A program made the translations under genes and the position numbers. From positions 3,792,013-3,856,012 of the forward strand of contig NZ_LR026978.1 of assembly GCF_900604315.1 (NCBI RefSeq): 64,000 nucleotides of DNA. The letters are read 5' to 3'. The stretch is from [Erwinia] mediterraneensis (GTDB lineage: Bacteria; Pseudomonadota; Gammaproteobacteria; Enterobacterales; Enterobacteriaceae). The notes below the pieces were generated by a model. It ran no database searches and was not told where the DNA came from. It worked only from the letters and a program-made list of their open reading frames with translations. Of the stretch, positions 37,930-47,589 are shown piece by piece. Position 1 is the first letter of the stretch. Each line of letters begins with the position of its first letter.

Positions 37930-39225
37930 TCAGGCGCTCAGCCAGCCAAGTTTAATCACAAACAGAATCGACAATACCACCAGCGCAGCATTCAACTCGC
38001 GCGTGCGGCCACTCAGCAACTTCACCACCGTCCAGGTGATAAAACCAAAAGCGATACCGTTGGCGATCGAGTAGGTCAGCGGCATGGTCAGTGCCGTCAC
38101 CGTTACCGGCGCAGCCGTAGTGATATCTTTCCAGTCAATCTCCGCCAGCCCTGACGCCATCAGCACCGCGACAAACAGCAGCGCTGGCGCGGTTGCATAC
38201 GCCGGAACGCTGGAGGCAAGCGGCGAGAAGAACAGGCTGAGCAGAAAGAGAATCGCCACGACAATCGCCGTCAGGCCGGTACGGCCACCAGCGCTGACGC
38301 CTGCGGCGGATTCCACGTAGCTGGTAGTGGTAGAGGTCCCCAGCAGCGAACCAAACAGCGCTGCGGCACTGTCCGCGATCAGCGCACGTCCCATCTTCGG
38401 TACATTGCCCTGCTCATCCGCCAGTCCGGCGCGTTTGGTGACGCCCAACAGGGTGCCGGTATTATCAAACACATCGACAAACAGGAAGGCGAAGATCACG
38501 CTGACCAGGCCCACATTAAAGGCACCGGCAATATCCAGCTGCATCAGCGTCGGCGCAATCGAGGGCGGCGCGGAGAAGACGCCCGCAAAGGGTGACAGCC
38601 CGATCCCCATGGAGATAAAGGTCACCAGCAGGATGCCAATCAGTACCGCACCGGTCACGCGACGCGCTTCCAGCACCACGATAATGATAAAGCCCAGCAT
38701 CGCCAGCAGCGGCCCCGGCTGTGTCAGATCGCCAATGCCCACCAGCGTCGCCGGGTTGTCTACCACGATACCGGCCCCTTCCAGCGCAATCAGCGCCAGA
38801 AACAGGCCGATACCGGCGGCAATACCGGCGCGCAGTGGCAGTGGGATACTGGCAATAATCCATTCCCGGATTTTAAAAATCGACAGCACAAAGAAGATCA
38901 CTGCGGACAGAAACACGGCCCCCAGCGCGATCTGCCAGCTGTATCCCATGTGCAGTACCACGGTATAGGTAAAGAAGGCGTTCAGTCCCATGCCGGGGGC
39001 CAGCGCGATAGGATAGTTGGCGATCAGGCCCATCAGTAACGAACCGATCGCCGCCGCCAGACAGGTGGCGACAAACACCGAACCTTTATCCATGCCGGTG
39101 GCGCTGAGAATGCTGGGGTTAACAAACAGGATGTAGGCCATAGCGAGGAAGGTGGTGATCCCCGCAATGATCTCCGTACGGACCGTGGTCTGGTGAGCCT
39201 TGAGCTTGAACAGTTTTTCTAACAT
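37930..39225 (-). CDS. NCS2 family purine permease (AdeP-like)
   Basis: 431 residues with about 12-14 membrane segments of the AzgA/AdeP branch of NCS2. RTEIIAGITTFLAMAYILFVNP, PGMGLNAFFTYTVV and DNTGTLLGVTKRAGL resemble E. coli AdeP, an adenine:H+ symporter; guanine/hypoxanthine cannot be excluded. ATG 39225 is the last of three consecutive ATGs and stands best spaced from ACGAGAG; 39231 and GTG 39255 are alternatives. No purine riboswitch was recognised in the leader. Confidence 0.88.
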   Translation of the reverse strand: MLEKLFKLKAHQTTVRTEIIAGITTFLAMAYILFVNPSILSATGMDKGSVFVATCLAAAIGSLLMGLIANYPIALAPGMGLNAFFTYTVVLHMGYSWQIALGAVFLSAVIFFVLSIFKIREWIIASIPLPLRAGIAAGIGLFLALIALEGAGIVVDNPATLVGIGDLTQPGPLLAMLGFIIIVVLEARRVTGAVLIGILLVTFISMGIGLSPFAGVFSAPPSIAPTLMQLDIAGAFNVGLVSVIFAFLFVDVFDNTGTLLGVTKRAGLADEQGNVPKMGRALIADSAAALFGSLLGTSTTTSYVESAAGVSAGGRTGLTAIVVAILFLLSLFFSPLASSVPAYATAPALLFVAVLMASGLAEIDWKDITTAAPVTVTALTMPLTYSIANGIAFGFITWTVVKLLSGRTRELNAALVVLSILFVIKLGWLSA

Positions 39226-39649
39226 CATCATCTCTCGTAACCATGGAGACGTCACTCACGTGCGTTCTCCTTGCTAAAGTGATTTGCATGCGCATTATTG
39301 TGTTGCGGGCGCGAAAAGCGTGGCGGCTGCATGCTCTGCCGTCAGGTTACCGGATGCCGTAACCTTTACTCGCCCGGGTCACATAGCAATTGCTATGCCA
39401 TGACGACATCCCGTACAAAAGGCAGGCGGCCCGTCAGCGCGCCGCACCCAGGAATAATCTTAACCAAAACAGGGCACCATTCTGGCGCATTGCACCTTTT
39501 TGAGGCATTTGCTGTTGATTTTTGCGCCACTGCACGCTTTCGGCAGTGTACGGGCGATATTTCTCACACTTCCGCATTTTCATCCCATGCTGGCATTAAC
39601 AGCCTGTGTACACTGACCTTTAACTTTTTCGCAACCTACGAGCCTGATA
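39226..39649. other. Divergent promoter region, permease / response regulator
   Basis: About 400 bp without a gene. It holds the perfect palindrome CATAGCAATTGCTATG (39382-39397), flanked by GTCA and TGAC-like bases, plus TTTGCATGCGCA near the permease start that is only loosely PurR-like. Confidence 0.45.
39382..39397. promoter_or_regulatory. 16-bp palindromic operator candidate
   Basis: CATAGCAAT|TGCTATG reads the same on both strands over all 16 bases. It is centred between the divergent permease and response-regulator genes. OmpR-family regulators usually bind direct repeats, so another protein is more likely. Confidence 0.5.
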
Positions 39650-40396
39650 ATGAAGCCCGCGATATTAGTGGTCGATGATGAACGCGCTGTGTGTGAACTG
39701 CTCCGCGACGTACTCAGCGAGCATGTTTTTACCGTGTATACCTGTCATCAGGGGAAAGAGGTGGTGCCGCTGCTGGCAAAGCATCCGGATATTGCGCTGG
39801 TGATGCTGGATATGATGCTGCCGGACACCAACGGTCTGCTGGTGCTGCAACAGATGCAGCGTCTGCGGCCGGATCTGCTGGTGATTATGCTCACCGGAAT
39901 GGGATCGGAGGCGGATATGGTTGTGGGTCTGGAAATGGGTGCCGATGACTATATCGCCAAACCCTTTAATCCGCGCGTGGTGGTCGCGCGGGCGCGGGCG
40001 GCATTGCGCCGTTGCGGTCGTCTCTCTCTGCCCGCGCCGGAGCATGATAGCGGCTGGCAGTTTAACGGCTGGCAGCTGGATGAAACGCGCTGTCAGTTGC
40101 TAAACCCGCAGCGTGAAGCCGTGCCGCTGACGCAGGGGGAATACGCCTTGCTGCGCGCGCTGGTGCGCCATGCGCGCAAAGTGTTAACGCGCGATCAGCT
40201 GCTTGAACTCACCCACAGCGAAAGCCTTGATGTGTTCGATCGCACCATTGATGTCCTGATTATGCGGTTGCGGCGTAAAATCGAGGTGAACCCGCATCAG
40301 CCGGTGCTGATCCGCACCATTCGCGGCCTCGGCTACGTCTTTTCTGCCGACGTGGTGCGACCGGGTATGGCGCAGCTCTCTTCGCAAATCGCCTGA
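39650..40396 (+). CDS. OmpR-family response regulator
   Basis: 248 residues. The receiver domain (1-115) has the acidic pair in VVDDE, phospho-acceptor Asp54 (VMLDMMLPD), and the switch Lys in IAKPFNP. The C-terminal winged helix (about 130-235) has LTQGEYALLRALVRHARKVLTRDQLLE and the RRKIEVNP...IRTIRGLGYVF end. There is no kinase gene beside it; the nearest is the hybrid kinase at 44154, beyond a sugar ABC operon on the other strand, likely its partner. Confidence 0.9.
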   Translation: MKPAILVVDDERAVCELLRDVLSEHVFTVYTCHQGKEVVPLLAKHPDIALVMLDMMLPDTNGLLVLQQMQRLRPDLLVIMLTGMGSEADMVVGLEMGADDYIAKPFNPRVVVARARAALRRCGRLSLPAPEHDSGWQFNGWQLDETRCQLLNPQREAVPLTQGEYALLRALVRHARKVLTRDQLLELTHSESLDVFDRTIDVLIMRLRRKIEVNPHQPVLIRTIRGLGYVFSADVVRPGMAQLSSQIA

Positions 40397-40424
40397 GTCC
40401 CCGTTACATCGCCAGTCAGGCATC

Positions 40425-40449
40425 CCGGCGCGCCTGTCACGCGCGCCGG
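40425..40449. terminator. Convergent hairpin, response regulator / sugar operon
   Basis: CCGGCGCGC (40425-40433) and GCGCGCCGG (40441-40449) form a perfect 9-bp stem with a 7-nt loop in the 60-bp convergent gap. Confidence 0.75.
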
Positions 40450-40456
40450 AAGCGGT

Positions 40457-41395
40457 TTATCTCACCGTCCAGCCTTTGTAGTTATTCACGCTCTCCCGGT
40501 CGATCAGGGTTACCGGAATCAGTACTGGCTTATCCGGCGCAGCTTTGCCCTGCAGAATATCGTAACCAATCTCCACCGCTTTCGCCGCCATCACCTGGGG
40601 ATCCTGAGCCGGGGTTGCGGCAAACAGCGAGTTTTTCCGTTTCAGCGCTTCTTCGCCATCGGGGGAGCCATCCACGCCGACAATAAAGAATTCGTTACGC
40701 TGCGCCTGTTTGGCCGCCAGATCCGCCCCGATAGCGGTAGGATCGTTGATGGCAAATACCGCATCAATTTTCGGGTTGGCAGAAAGCAGCGAGGTCATCA
40801 CTTCCAGCCCCCCTTCACGACTGCCTTTGGCGTTCTGGTTCCAGGAGAGCAGCTTGATCTCCGGATGGCGCTGCAGCTCATTGCGGCACCCCTCGACGCG
40901 GTTCTGCACGGCAGACACCGGCGGCCCGTTGATGATCACAACGTTGCCTTTCTCTTTCAGGCGATCGGAGATGTACTTACAGGCCATCTCCCCCGCCTGG
41001 GTGTTATCGGAGGTAATGGTCGCGTTGGCACCGTCGGCCGCCACGTCCACCGCCACTACCACGATGCCGGCATCACGCGCACGTTTCACCGCCGGAGCAA
41101 TGCCTTTGGAATCGGCCGCGTTGAGGATAATCATATCCACTTTGGCGGCAATAAAGTTATCGATCTGCCCCACCTGCTGACCCAGGTCGTAACCACTGGA
41201 AACCAGCGTCACGTTGACCTTGTCACCGGCCAGCTCGCGCGCCTTCATCTCTGCCCCTTTCGTAATCTGTACAAAGAACGGGTTGGCGAGATCGCCGACG
41301 GTAACGCCAATCGACTTCAACTCTTTCGCCTGCACCAGCGGTGCGCTGAACAGCGTCGCCGCCAGCAGCCCGCAAACAATCGGATTGAAACGCAT
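40457..41395 (-). CDS. Periplasmic sugar-binding protein, RbsB/LuxP type
   Basis: 312 residues. Signal peptide RFNPIVCGLLAATLFSAPLVQA, cleaved before KELKSIGV. Periplasmic binding protein family 4 (ribose/galactose-type): SIGVTVGDLANPFFVQITKGA, DMIILNAADSKGIAP, and a KAVEIGYDILQGKAAP end. ATG 41395 has GCAGGAGAAG just upstream; the open frame extends to 41515 but lacks a site. It is the last gene of the operon, an unusual position. The ligand is unknown. Confidence 0.9.
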   Translation of the reverse strand: MRFNPIVCGLLAATLFSAPLVQAKELKSIGVTVGDLANPFFVQITKGAEMKARELAGDKVNVTLVSSGYDLGQQVGQIDNFIAAKVDMIILNAADSKGIAPAVKRARDAGIVVVAVDVAADGANATITSDNTQAGEMACKYISDRLKEKGNVVIINGPPVSAVQNRVEGCRNELQRHPEIKLLSWNQNAKGSREGGLEVMTSLLSANPKIDAVFAINDPTAIGADLAAKQAQRNEFFIVGVDGSPDGEEALKRKNSLFAATPAQDPQVMAAKAVEIGYDILQGKAAPDKPVLIPVTLIDRESVNNYKGWTVR

Positions 41396-41476
41396 AGTTC
41401 TTCTCCTGCTTTTGTTTTCATCGTTGCCAACTGCGTAATGGCGTCGGGTCGTTGTGAAACATGACTCTTCCCCCGC

Positions 41477-41491
41477 GCCCGCGTGGCGGGC
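41477..41491. other. Intergenic hairpin, permease to binding protein
   Basis: GCCCGC-GTG-GCGGGC forms a 6-bp stem in the 109-bp gap between permease and binding-protein genes. It may stabilise the downstream mRNA or mark a separate promoter for the binding protein. Confidence 0.5.
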
Positions 41492-41504
41492 CCGGAGGGT
41501 AGAA

Positions 41505-42488
41505 TTAGCTGACATGATGCCGTGTACGGTACTTATCGATCAGCACGGCAATAATGATCACCGCCCCTTTAATCACCAGCTGCCAGAAGTAGGAGACGCC
41601 CATCAGCGTCATGCCATTGTTCAGGGTGGCGATAATCAGCGCGCCGATCAGCGTGCCGGTAATGGTGCCGATGCCGCCGACAAAGCTGGTCCCGCCGAGG
41701 ATTACCGCCGCGATGGCGTCCAGCTCATAACCGACGCCCAGGTTGCCGTTAGCGCTGTAGAGGCGCGAGGCGCTCATCAGCCCGCCCAGGCCGGAGAGCA
41801 GTCCGCTGACGCCATAGACAAACACCAGCACCGCGCCCACTTTGATCCCGGTAAGGCGTGCCGCCTGCATATTGCCGCCCACCGCATAGATATGCACGCC
41901 AAGGGTGGTGCGACGCAGCACAAACCAGCACAGGGCAATCACTGCAAACGCGATCACAATCAGCCAGGGCACCGGTCCGAGGTAAGCATTGCCTATCCAC
42001 TCAAAATTGATGTCGGAGTTAATCACAGTGGTGCCGTCCGCCAGCAGATAGGCCGCGCCGCGCAGCGCGGTATAGGTACCGAGCGTAACGATAAACGGCG
42101 GCAATCCGGCCCAGGCCACCAGAATGCCGTTAAACAGCCCCATCAGCAGCCCGGCGGCCAGCGCGGCGGGAATGGTCATCGAGGCCAGCGCCGGATCGAG
42201 CGAGGTCAGCATCGCCACCACCGCCGTGGTGCCAAGCATGGAGCCCACCGAGAGGTCGATACCGCCGGTAAGGATGACAAAGGTCATTCCCGCCGCCAGC
42301 ACAATATTAATCGAGGCCTGACGGGTAATATTCAGCAGGTTACTTTCGGTGAAGAAGTTCGGGGCGACAAAACCAAATACCGCCACAATCAGGATCAGAA
42401 TCGGCAAAATGCCCACCGTCTGCAGCATATCGCCCATCAGGGCGCGCTTTAAGGTGGGTGATTTGGCTCGTGCGGTTTCACTGGTCAT
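41505..42488 (-). CDS. Sugar ABC permease, RbsC type
   Basis: 327 residues, about 9-10 membrane helices. [21 protein letters not shown] and [15 protein letters not shown] are hallmarks of the RbsC/XylH family, as is [20 protein letters not shown]. Its start overlaps the ATPase stop (ATGA), so both are translated together. Confidence 0.92.
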   Translation of the reverse strand: MTSETARAKSPTLKRALMGDMLQTVGILPILILIVAVFGFVAPNFFTESNLLNITRQASINIVLAAGMTFVILTGGIDLSVGSMLGTTAVVAMLTSLDPALASMTIPAALAAGLLMGLFNGILVAWAGLPPFIVTLGTYTALRGAAYLLADGTTVINSDINFEWIGNAYLGPVPWLIVIAFAVIALCWFVLRRTTLGVHIYAVGGNMQAARLTGIKVGAVLVFVYGVSGLLSGLGGLMSASRLYSANGNLGVGYELDAIAAVILGGTSFVGGIGTITGTLIGALIIATLNNGMTLMGVSYFWQLVIKGAVIIIAVLIDKYRTRHHVS

Positions 42489-44014
42489 ACTGCTCTCTCC
42501 TCAGCGTCTGTCGGCTGCGACGCATGCGCGCCGGTGGCCAGCGTCATAATGTTTTCCTGACTGATGTTGTCACCGCTCAGTTCGCCCACCAGAGCGCCTT
42601 CGCGCATGACATACACCCGATCGCTCATGCCCACCACTTCCGGCAGCTCGCTGGAGATCATCAGGATCGCCACGCCCTGCTGCGCCATTTGATTCATCAT
42701 GCGGTAGATTTCACTGCGGGCGCCCACATCCACCCCGCGCGTCGGTTCATCGAGGATCAAAATACGCGGATTAATGGAGACCCAGCGCGAAATCAGCAGC
42801 TTCTGCTGATTGCCGCCGGAGAGGCCGCCCGCGCGCACCTGCGCATGGGGCACACGAATGTTGAGAGACTGAATCGCCTCGCTGGAGATCTTCTGTGCTT
42901 TGCGCCGGTTCAGCATGCCGTAACTGGCGTCACGTTCCAGCGTGGCCATCACAATATTTTCATGGGCGGCCAGTTCCAGAAACAGCCCCTGCTCTTTGCG
43001 GTTCTCGGTGAGAAAGCCGATGCCGTGCGCTATAGCTTCGCGCGGGGAGTTAATGCGCACCTTTTCGCCGTCAATCCAGATTTCCCCGCTGCCTGGCTTG
43101 TGCACGCCAAAAATCAGCTGCGCCAGCTCGCTGCGTCCGGCCCCCACCAGCCCCGCCAGGCCGACAATCTCACCAGCGCGTACCGTCAGGCTGCCGGGAT
43201 GAATTTTGCCGCCGTCGGTAAGATGATTCACCGCCAGACGGATAGCGCCAAAGCTGATGCTGCGATCTTTATTGAACAGATCGTTAAGCGGCCTGCCGAC
43301 CATCATGCGTACCAGCTCGCTGGCATTCAGGTTGTCCCGCGTCAGGCTGCCGACATAAGAACCGTCGCGCAGCACGCTGACGCGATCGGAGAGTTCATAC
43401 ACTTCTGCCATACGATGACTGATATAGATGATCGCCATGCCCTCGCTGCGCAGGCGTTTGATCAGGGCAAACAGCTGCCCGGTTTCCCGGTTAGAGAGCG
43501 CTGCAGTGGGCTCATCCATCACCAGAATGCGGCTGTTGCGCTGCAGCGCACGCGCAATTTCTACCTGCTGCTGTTCGGCAATACTCAGGGTGCTGACCAG
43601 GTCGGTGGCGGAAAATTGCGCCCCGAGCCGATCAATCACCCGCTGCGCCTCCTGTGCCATCTGGCGACGCCGCACCAGACCCAGATGCCTGATCTCACTG
43701 CCCAGAAAGATGTTCTCCGCCACCGTGAGGTTGGGCGCCAGATTGATCTCCTGATAGATCAGGGTAATCCCCGCCGCCAGCGCCTCTTTCGGCCCTTTAA
43801 TCACGGTGGGCTGACCATCAATAATAATTTCCCCGCTGCTGGCGCTATAAGCACCGGCCAAAATTTTCATCAACGTGCTTTTACCCGCGCCGTTTTCTCC
43901 CATCAGCGCATGGACTTCTCCTGGCCACACCGTTAAATCCACCGCTTTCAGGGCGTAAAAGTTGCCGAAACGGCGCGATATGCCTCTCATTTCCAGTATC
44001 GGTTTCGCTGTCAT
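42485..44014 (-). CDS. Sugar ABC ATPase, RbsA type
   Basis: 509 residues with two fused ATPase domains, as in RbsA/MglA. The first domain has [21 protein letters not shown] and [12 protein letters not shown]. The second has the variant P-loop region [24 protein letters not shown] and [15 protein letters not shown]. The second site is normally less active. First gene of the operon, 139 bp from the divergent kinase. Confidence 0.93.
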   Translation of the reverse strand: MTAKPILEMRGISRRFGNFYALKAVDLTVWPGEVHALMGENGAGKSTLMKILAGAYSASSGEIIIDGQPTVIKGPKEALAAGITLIYQEINLAPNLTVAENIFLGSEIRHLGLVRRRQMAQEAQRVIDRLGAQFSATDLVSTLSIAEQQQVEIARALQRNSRILVMDEPTAALSNRETGQLFALIKRLRSEGMAIIYISHRMAEVYELSDRVSVLRDGSYVGSLTRDNLNASELVRMMVGRPLNDLFNKDRSISFGAIRLAVNHLTDGGKIHPGSLTVRAGEIVGLAGLVGAGRSELAQLIFGVHKPGSGEIWIDGEKVRINSPREAIAHGIGFLTENRKEQGLFLELAAHENIVMATLERDASYGMLNRRKAQKISSEAIQSLNIRVPHAQVRAGGLSGGNQQKLLISRWVSINPRILILDEPTRGVDVGARSEIYRMMNQMAQQGVAILMISSELPEVVGMSDRVYVMREGALVGELSGDNISQENIMTLATGAHASQPTDAEERAV

Positions 44015-44071
44015 CTGCCCGCTCCTGCTGAGGGTTATCAGGCGAGTTAATCAGCCGCAGATAAATGGAAA

Positions 44072-44098
44072 ATGACAGCTGCCATTCATAATTGTCAT
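44072..44098. promoter_or_regulatory. Inverted repeat between sugar operon and kinase
   Basis: ATGACA (44072-44077) and TGTCAT (44093-44098) are an exact inverted pair with centres 21 bp apart, two helical turns, in the divergent promoter region. A candidate site for the response regulator encoded at 39650. Confidence 0.4.
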
Positions 44099-44153
44099 AT
44101 TTGCCGTTGCTCACGCTTTTATACTCGCGCTACGGGTTCAGGGGAGATCGCTG

Positions 44154-46751
44154 ATGACGCAACGCGCGTATTTGTGGCAGGCCGGCGCGCGCGGACGCCT
44201 GCTGCTGTTTAATCTGCTGGTGGTCAGCGTGACGCTGATGGTGAGCGTAGTGGCGATTCTCGGCTTTCGTCATGCGGGTCAGATTCAGGAGCAGGCGCAG
44301 GCGCAGACGCTGGCAGATATGAACGGTAGTCTGGCGCTGGCGCGCGACACGGCGAACGTGGCCACCGCCGCCGTACGGCTGGCGCAGGTGGTGGGCGCGC
44401 TGGAGTATCAGAGTGAATCGGCGCGTCTGCAACAGCAGCAGCAGGCATTGCAACATTCGCTGGCGCTGGTGGCGCAGGCGCCACTGGCCGCCCGTCAGCC
44501 GGAGCGCGTGGCGCGTATTCATACGCGCAGCCTGATGCTGGAACAGGCAGTAAATCAGCTGCTGCTGCGCGGTCATCAGCGTCATCTGCAGCGCAACCAG
44601 ATGCTCAGCGGCCTCTGGCAGTCGCAGATATTGCTGGAACATATCAATACCCTCGCCCCGCGTTACCCCGATGCTCCCTCCGCCGCGCTGCGCGAACAGG
44701 CGATGCGGCTGATTGAAGTCGCGATTCGCACCGCCTCTCCGCGCGCCGCCATCGATCAATGGCAGGCAGTGATGCAGCAGTGGCCAACCCGCAGAAGCGG
44801 CAGCGTGCTGGCCAGCAAAATCGATCAGCTGTTCGCCAATGAACGGGCGCTGGTGCCGCTGGCGCAGCAGCTGGAAGAGAGCGATCTGGCGATCGCTTAC
44901 GCCACCTATCGCATCAAGGCGCTGGTGGCGATGCTGAATATCGACATTACCGCCTGCGTGCAGCAGGTGGCGCAGCAGAGCGATGCGCGCATGCAGGAAA
45001 CGCATCGCGAACTCGACTCCATTATTCTGTTTATCGCCCTGTTTGTGCTGCTGGCGCTGGCGATTACCTGCTATGCCGGTTACTACATCTACCGCAATCT
45101 CGGCTCCAGCCTCACCGCCATCGCCCACGCCATGACCCGGCTGGCGCAGGGGGAGAAACAGGTGGGCGTACCGGGTCTGCAGCGGTGCGATGAACTGGGG
45201 GATCTGGCGCGCGCTTTCAATGTCTTCGCCCGCAATACCGCTTCGCTGGAGCACACCTCACGCCTGCTGAAAGAGAAAAGCAGTCAGCTGGAATCCACTT
45301 TTCTGGCGATGCGTGACGGCTTTGCCCTGTTCGATCATGACGGCCATCTGGTGGTCTGGAACGCGCAATATCCCCTGCTGCTGGGCCTGCCGCCGCAGGC
45401 GTTGCAACGCGGTCAGCACTATCAGCCGCTGCTGGCGCGGCTCGGCGTTACGCTGCATGACCCGCTGGAGCCCCAGGAAGTGCGGCTGGCGGATGGCCGT
45501 ACCCTGGAGCTGCGCTTCAGCCCGGTGCCGCAGCGCGGCATGGTAAGTACCGTCCTTGAGCGCACGGCGCGCAAGGCGCTGGAGGAAGCGCTGGTGCACA
45601 GCCAGAAAATGAAGGCTGTGGGTCAGCTGACCGGCGGCCTTGCGCACGACTTCAATAACCTGCTGGCGGTGATTATCGGCAGCCTGGAGCTGACGGTGGG
45701 ACAGCTGCCGGCCGGCACGGTCGCCAGCCGGGTTGAGCGGGCGCGTCAGGCCGCCGAACGCGCGGCCCAGCTTACCCAGCGTCTGCTCGCCTTCTCACGC
45801 AAGCAGACGCTGTTTCCGCGCGCCGTGTCGGTAGTCGCGCTGGTGGATAACCTGCAGTCGCTGTTGCAGCACTCGCTGTTGCCGGGGCAGCAGCTGGTGA
45901 TCGATGCGCAACGCCCCGGCTGGCCCGCCTGGATTGATGCCAGCCAGCTGGAGAATGCGCTGATGAATCTGGTGGTGAACGCCCGCGATGCGATGCAAAA
46001 ACGCAGCGGCGAAATCCGTTTACGCATCTGGAACCAGCGCCGTCAGGAGGCGCAGGGTAAACGTGACCATGTCACTATTGAGGTGATCGATCAGGGTTGC
46101 GGCATGTCGCCGGAGGTACGGGCGCAGGTGTTTGAGCCCTTTTTCACCACCAAGCCCATCGGCAGCGGCAGCGGGCTGGGACTGTCGATGGTCTGGGGAT
46201 TTGTGCGCCAGTCGGGCGGCCAGATTGAGCTGGAAACCGCGCCCGGCCAGGGCACCACCGTGCGTCTGCTGCTGCCGCGCGCCACGGAACAGACGCTGCC
46301 CGCAACACCCCCGCCACTGCCGGTGGCTGATGCGGCGGAAGAGCGGCTGGTGCTGGTGCTGGATGACGAACCGGCCGTGCGCCAGACGCTGTGCGAACAT
46401 CTGCACGCCCTGGGGTATCTGACGCTGGAGTGCGGAAATGGCGAGCAGGCGCTCCGCCTGCTGCGCCAGACGCCCGATATCGATCTGCTGATCAGCGATT
46501 TGATGCTGGAGGGCGAGCTGAGCGGTGCCGATGTGATTCGCCAGGCGCAGCAACAGTGGCCCGCGCTCGCCACGCTGTTGATCAGCGGTCAGGATCTGCG
46601 TCATCAACCGGTGATGCTGCCGCTGTGCGAACGGCTGGCTAAACCCTGGAGCCAGCCGCAGCTGGTGCAGGCGTTACAGCGCGCCTGGCAGCGCAGCCAG
46701 CGTCTCAGGCAGACTCAACAGGCTGCCAGAGCGGCACCGCTTTTCCGCTGA
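44154..46751 (+). CDS. Hybrid histidine kinase, TorS-like sensor
   Basis: 865 residues: membrane helix about 14-36, a helical periplasmic sensor of some 250 residues, second helix about 290-312, HAMP to 365, a PAS_7-type domain (FLAMRDGFALFDHDGHLVVW), HisKA with HDFNNLL (about 500), HATPase (NARDAM, DQGCGMSP, GSGLGLSM), and a C-terminal receiver (VLVLDDEPAVR, Asp in LLISDLMLEGE). There is no HPt domain. The sensor layout resembles TorS and similar kinases that read a binding protein. It probably works with the regulator at 39650. Its last 47 bp overlap the opposing phnE. Confidence 0.9.
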   Translation: MTQRAYLWQAGARGRLLLFNLLVVSVTLMVSVVAILGFRHAGQIQEQAQAQTLADMNGSLALARDTANVATAAVRLAQVVGALEYQSESARLQQQQQALQHSLALVAQAPLAARQPERVARIHTRSLMLEQAVNQLLLRGHQRHLQRNQMLSGLWQSQILLEHINTLAPRYPDAPSAALREQAMRLIEVAIRTASPRAAIDQWQAVMQQWPTRRSGSVLASKIDQLFANERALVPLAQQLEESDLAIAYATYRIKALVAMLNIDITACVQQVAQQSDARMQETHRELDSIILFIALFVLLALAITCYAGYYIYRNLGSSLTAIAHAMTRLAQGEKQVGVPGLQRCDELGDLARAFNVFARNTASLEHTSRLLKEKSSQLESTFLAMRDGFALFDHDGHLVVWNAQYPLLLGLPPQALQRGQHYQPLLARLGVTLHDPLEPQEVRLADGRTLELRFSPVPQRGMVSTVLERTARKALEEALVHSQKMKAVGQLTGGLAHDFNNLLAVIIGSLELTVGQLPAGTVASRVERARQAAERAAQLTQRLLAFSRKQTLFPRAVSVVALVDNLQSLLQHSLLPGQQLVIDAQRPGWPAWIDASQLENALMNLVVNARDAMQKRSGEIRLRIWNQRRQEAQGKRDHVTIEVIDQGCGMSPEVRAQVFEPFFTTKPIGSGSGLGLSMVWGFVRQSGGQIELETAPGQGTTVRLLLPRATEQTLPATPPPLPVADAAEERLVLVLDDEPAVRQTLCEHLHALGYLTLECGNGEQALRLLRQTPDIDLLISDLMLEGELSGADVIRQAQQQWPALATLLISGQDLRHQPVMLPLCERLAKPWSQPQLVQALQRAWQRSQRLRQTQQAARAAPLFR

Positions 46752-47589
46752 TATAGCGCTTACGTAGCCGGGCGGAGATGATATCCATCGTCATGACAAT
46801 CGCCACCAGGATCAGGGTAATAAACATCACCACGTCCCAGTTCCATAAGCGCATATTTTCGGCATAAATAAGGCCGACGCCGCCCGCCCCGACAAAACCC
46901 AGCACCGCCGCCGAGCGGGTATTGGATTCAATCTGATACAGGCTGAGGGCCAGGAAAGCCGGAAAAGATTGCGTAAAGATACCGTAGCGGTGTTTCTGCA
47001 GGCTGTTGGCCCCGACGGCGCTCAGACCCCGGCCCGGCGAGCGATCCACCGCCTCGTGGCTTTCCGCATACAGCTTACCCAGCAGACCGACATCCTGCAG
47101 TATGATCGCCAGCACCCCAGCCAGCGGCCCCATCCCTACCGCGCGCACAAAAATCAGTCCCCAGATCGCCATATCGACGCCGCGCAGCACATCAAACAGG
47201 CGGCGTACCAGGAAGGCCAGCGGCCGCGCGATGCGGTGCTGCATCACATTGCGGGCCGCGAAAAACGACAGCGGCAGCGCCAGCAGTGCTGCGGTTAGCG
47301 TCCCGGCAAACACAATGCCTAAGGTAATGCCGATCTGGGTGAAGTAGTAAGCAAAAGGCCAGCTGGCAAAGTTATGCCAGACAAACATGCGCATAAAGTA
47401 GCGCCCAAGCTGCTGACAGCCCTGGATGGCCCTTCCCCACTCAATACCGAACTGGTGAAAAAAGAACAGGTAATAGAGCAGGACGACCAGTGTCAGCAGG
47501 GCGATACGGCGCAGATAGCAGCGCTGGACGGCGAAAAGCTCAGCGTGCTGCTGTTTCAGCGTGGTGATATCGGGAGTAACTGCCATCAT
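46705..47589 (-). CDS. phnE: Phosphonate ABC permease PhnE (second copy)
   Basis: 294 residues, about 6 helices. GITLGIVFAGTLTAALLALPLSFFAARN and ESNTRSAAVLGFVGAGGVG are PhnE hallmarks. It follows the other PhnE with no gap (TAA directly before ATG), so the two probably make a heterodimeric channel. Its 3' end overlaps the histidine kinase 3' end by 47 bp. Confidence 0.92.
   Translation of the reverse strand: MMAVTPDITTLKQQHAELFAVQRCYLRRIALLTLVVLLYYLFFFHQFGIEWGRAIQGCQQLGRYFMRMFVWHNFASWPFAYYFTQIGITLGIVFAGTLTAALLALPLSFFAARNVMQHRIARPLAFLVRRLFDVLRGVDMAIWGLIFVRAVGMGPLAGVLAIILQDVGLLGKLYAESHEAVDRSPGRGLSAVGANSLQKHRYGIFTQSFPAFLALSLYQIESNTRSAAVLGFVGAGGVGLIYAENMRLWNWDVVMFITLILVAIVMTMDIISARLRKRYISGKAVPLWQPVESA

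Noticed and set aside
39226..39649. Purine riboswitch or PurR box upstream of the NCS2 permease
   Set aside because: No purine aptamer core or ACGCAAACGTTTGCGT-like site could be recognised; TTTGCATGCGCA is only a loose resemblance.
39298..39678. 126-codon + frame before the response regulator
   Set aside because: It overlaps the true start of the regulator, covers the palindromic promoter region and has no family match.
41454..43936. Long + frames opposite the sugar permease and ATPase genes
   Set aside because: Antisense to clear RbsC and RbsA family genes; composition typical of shadow frames.
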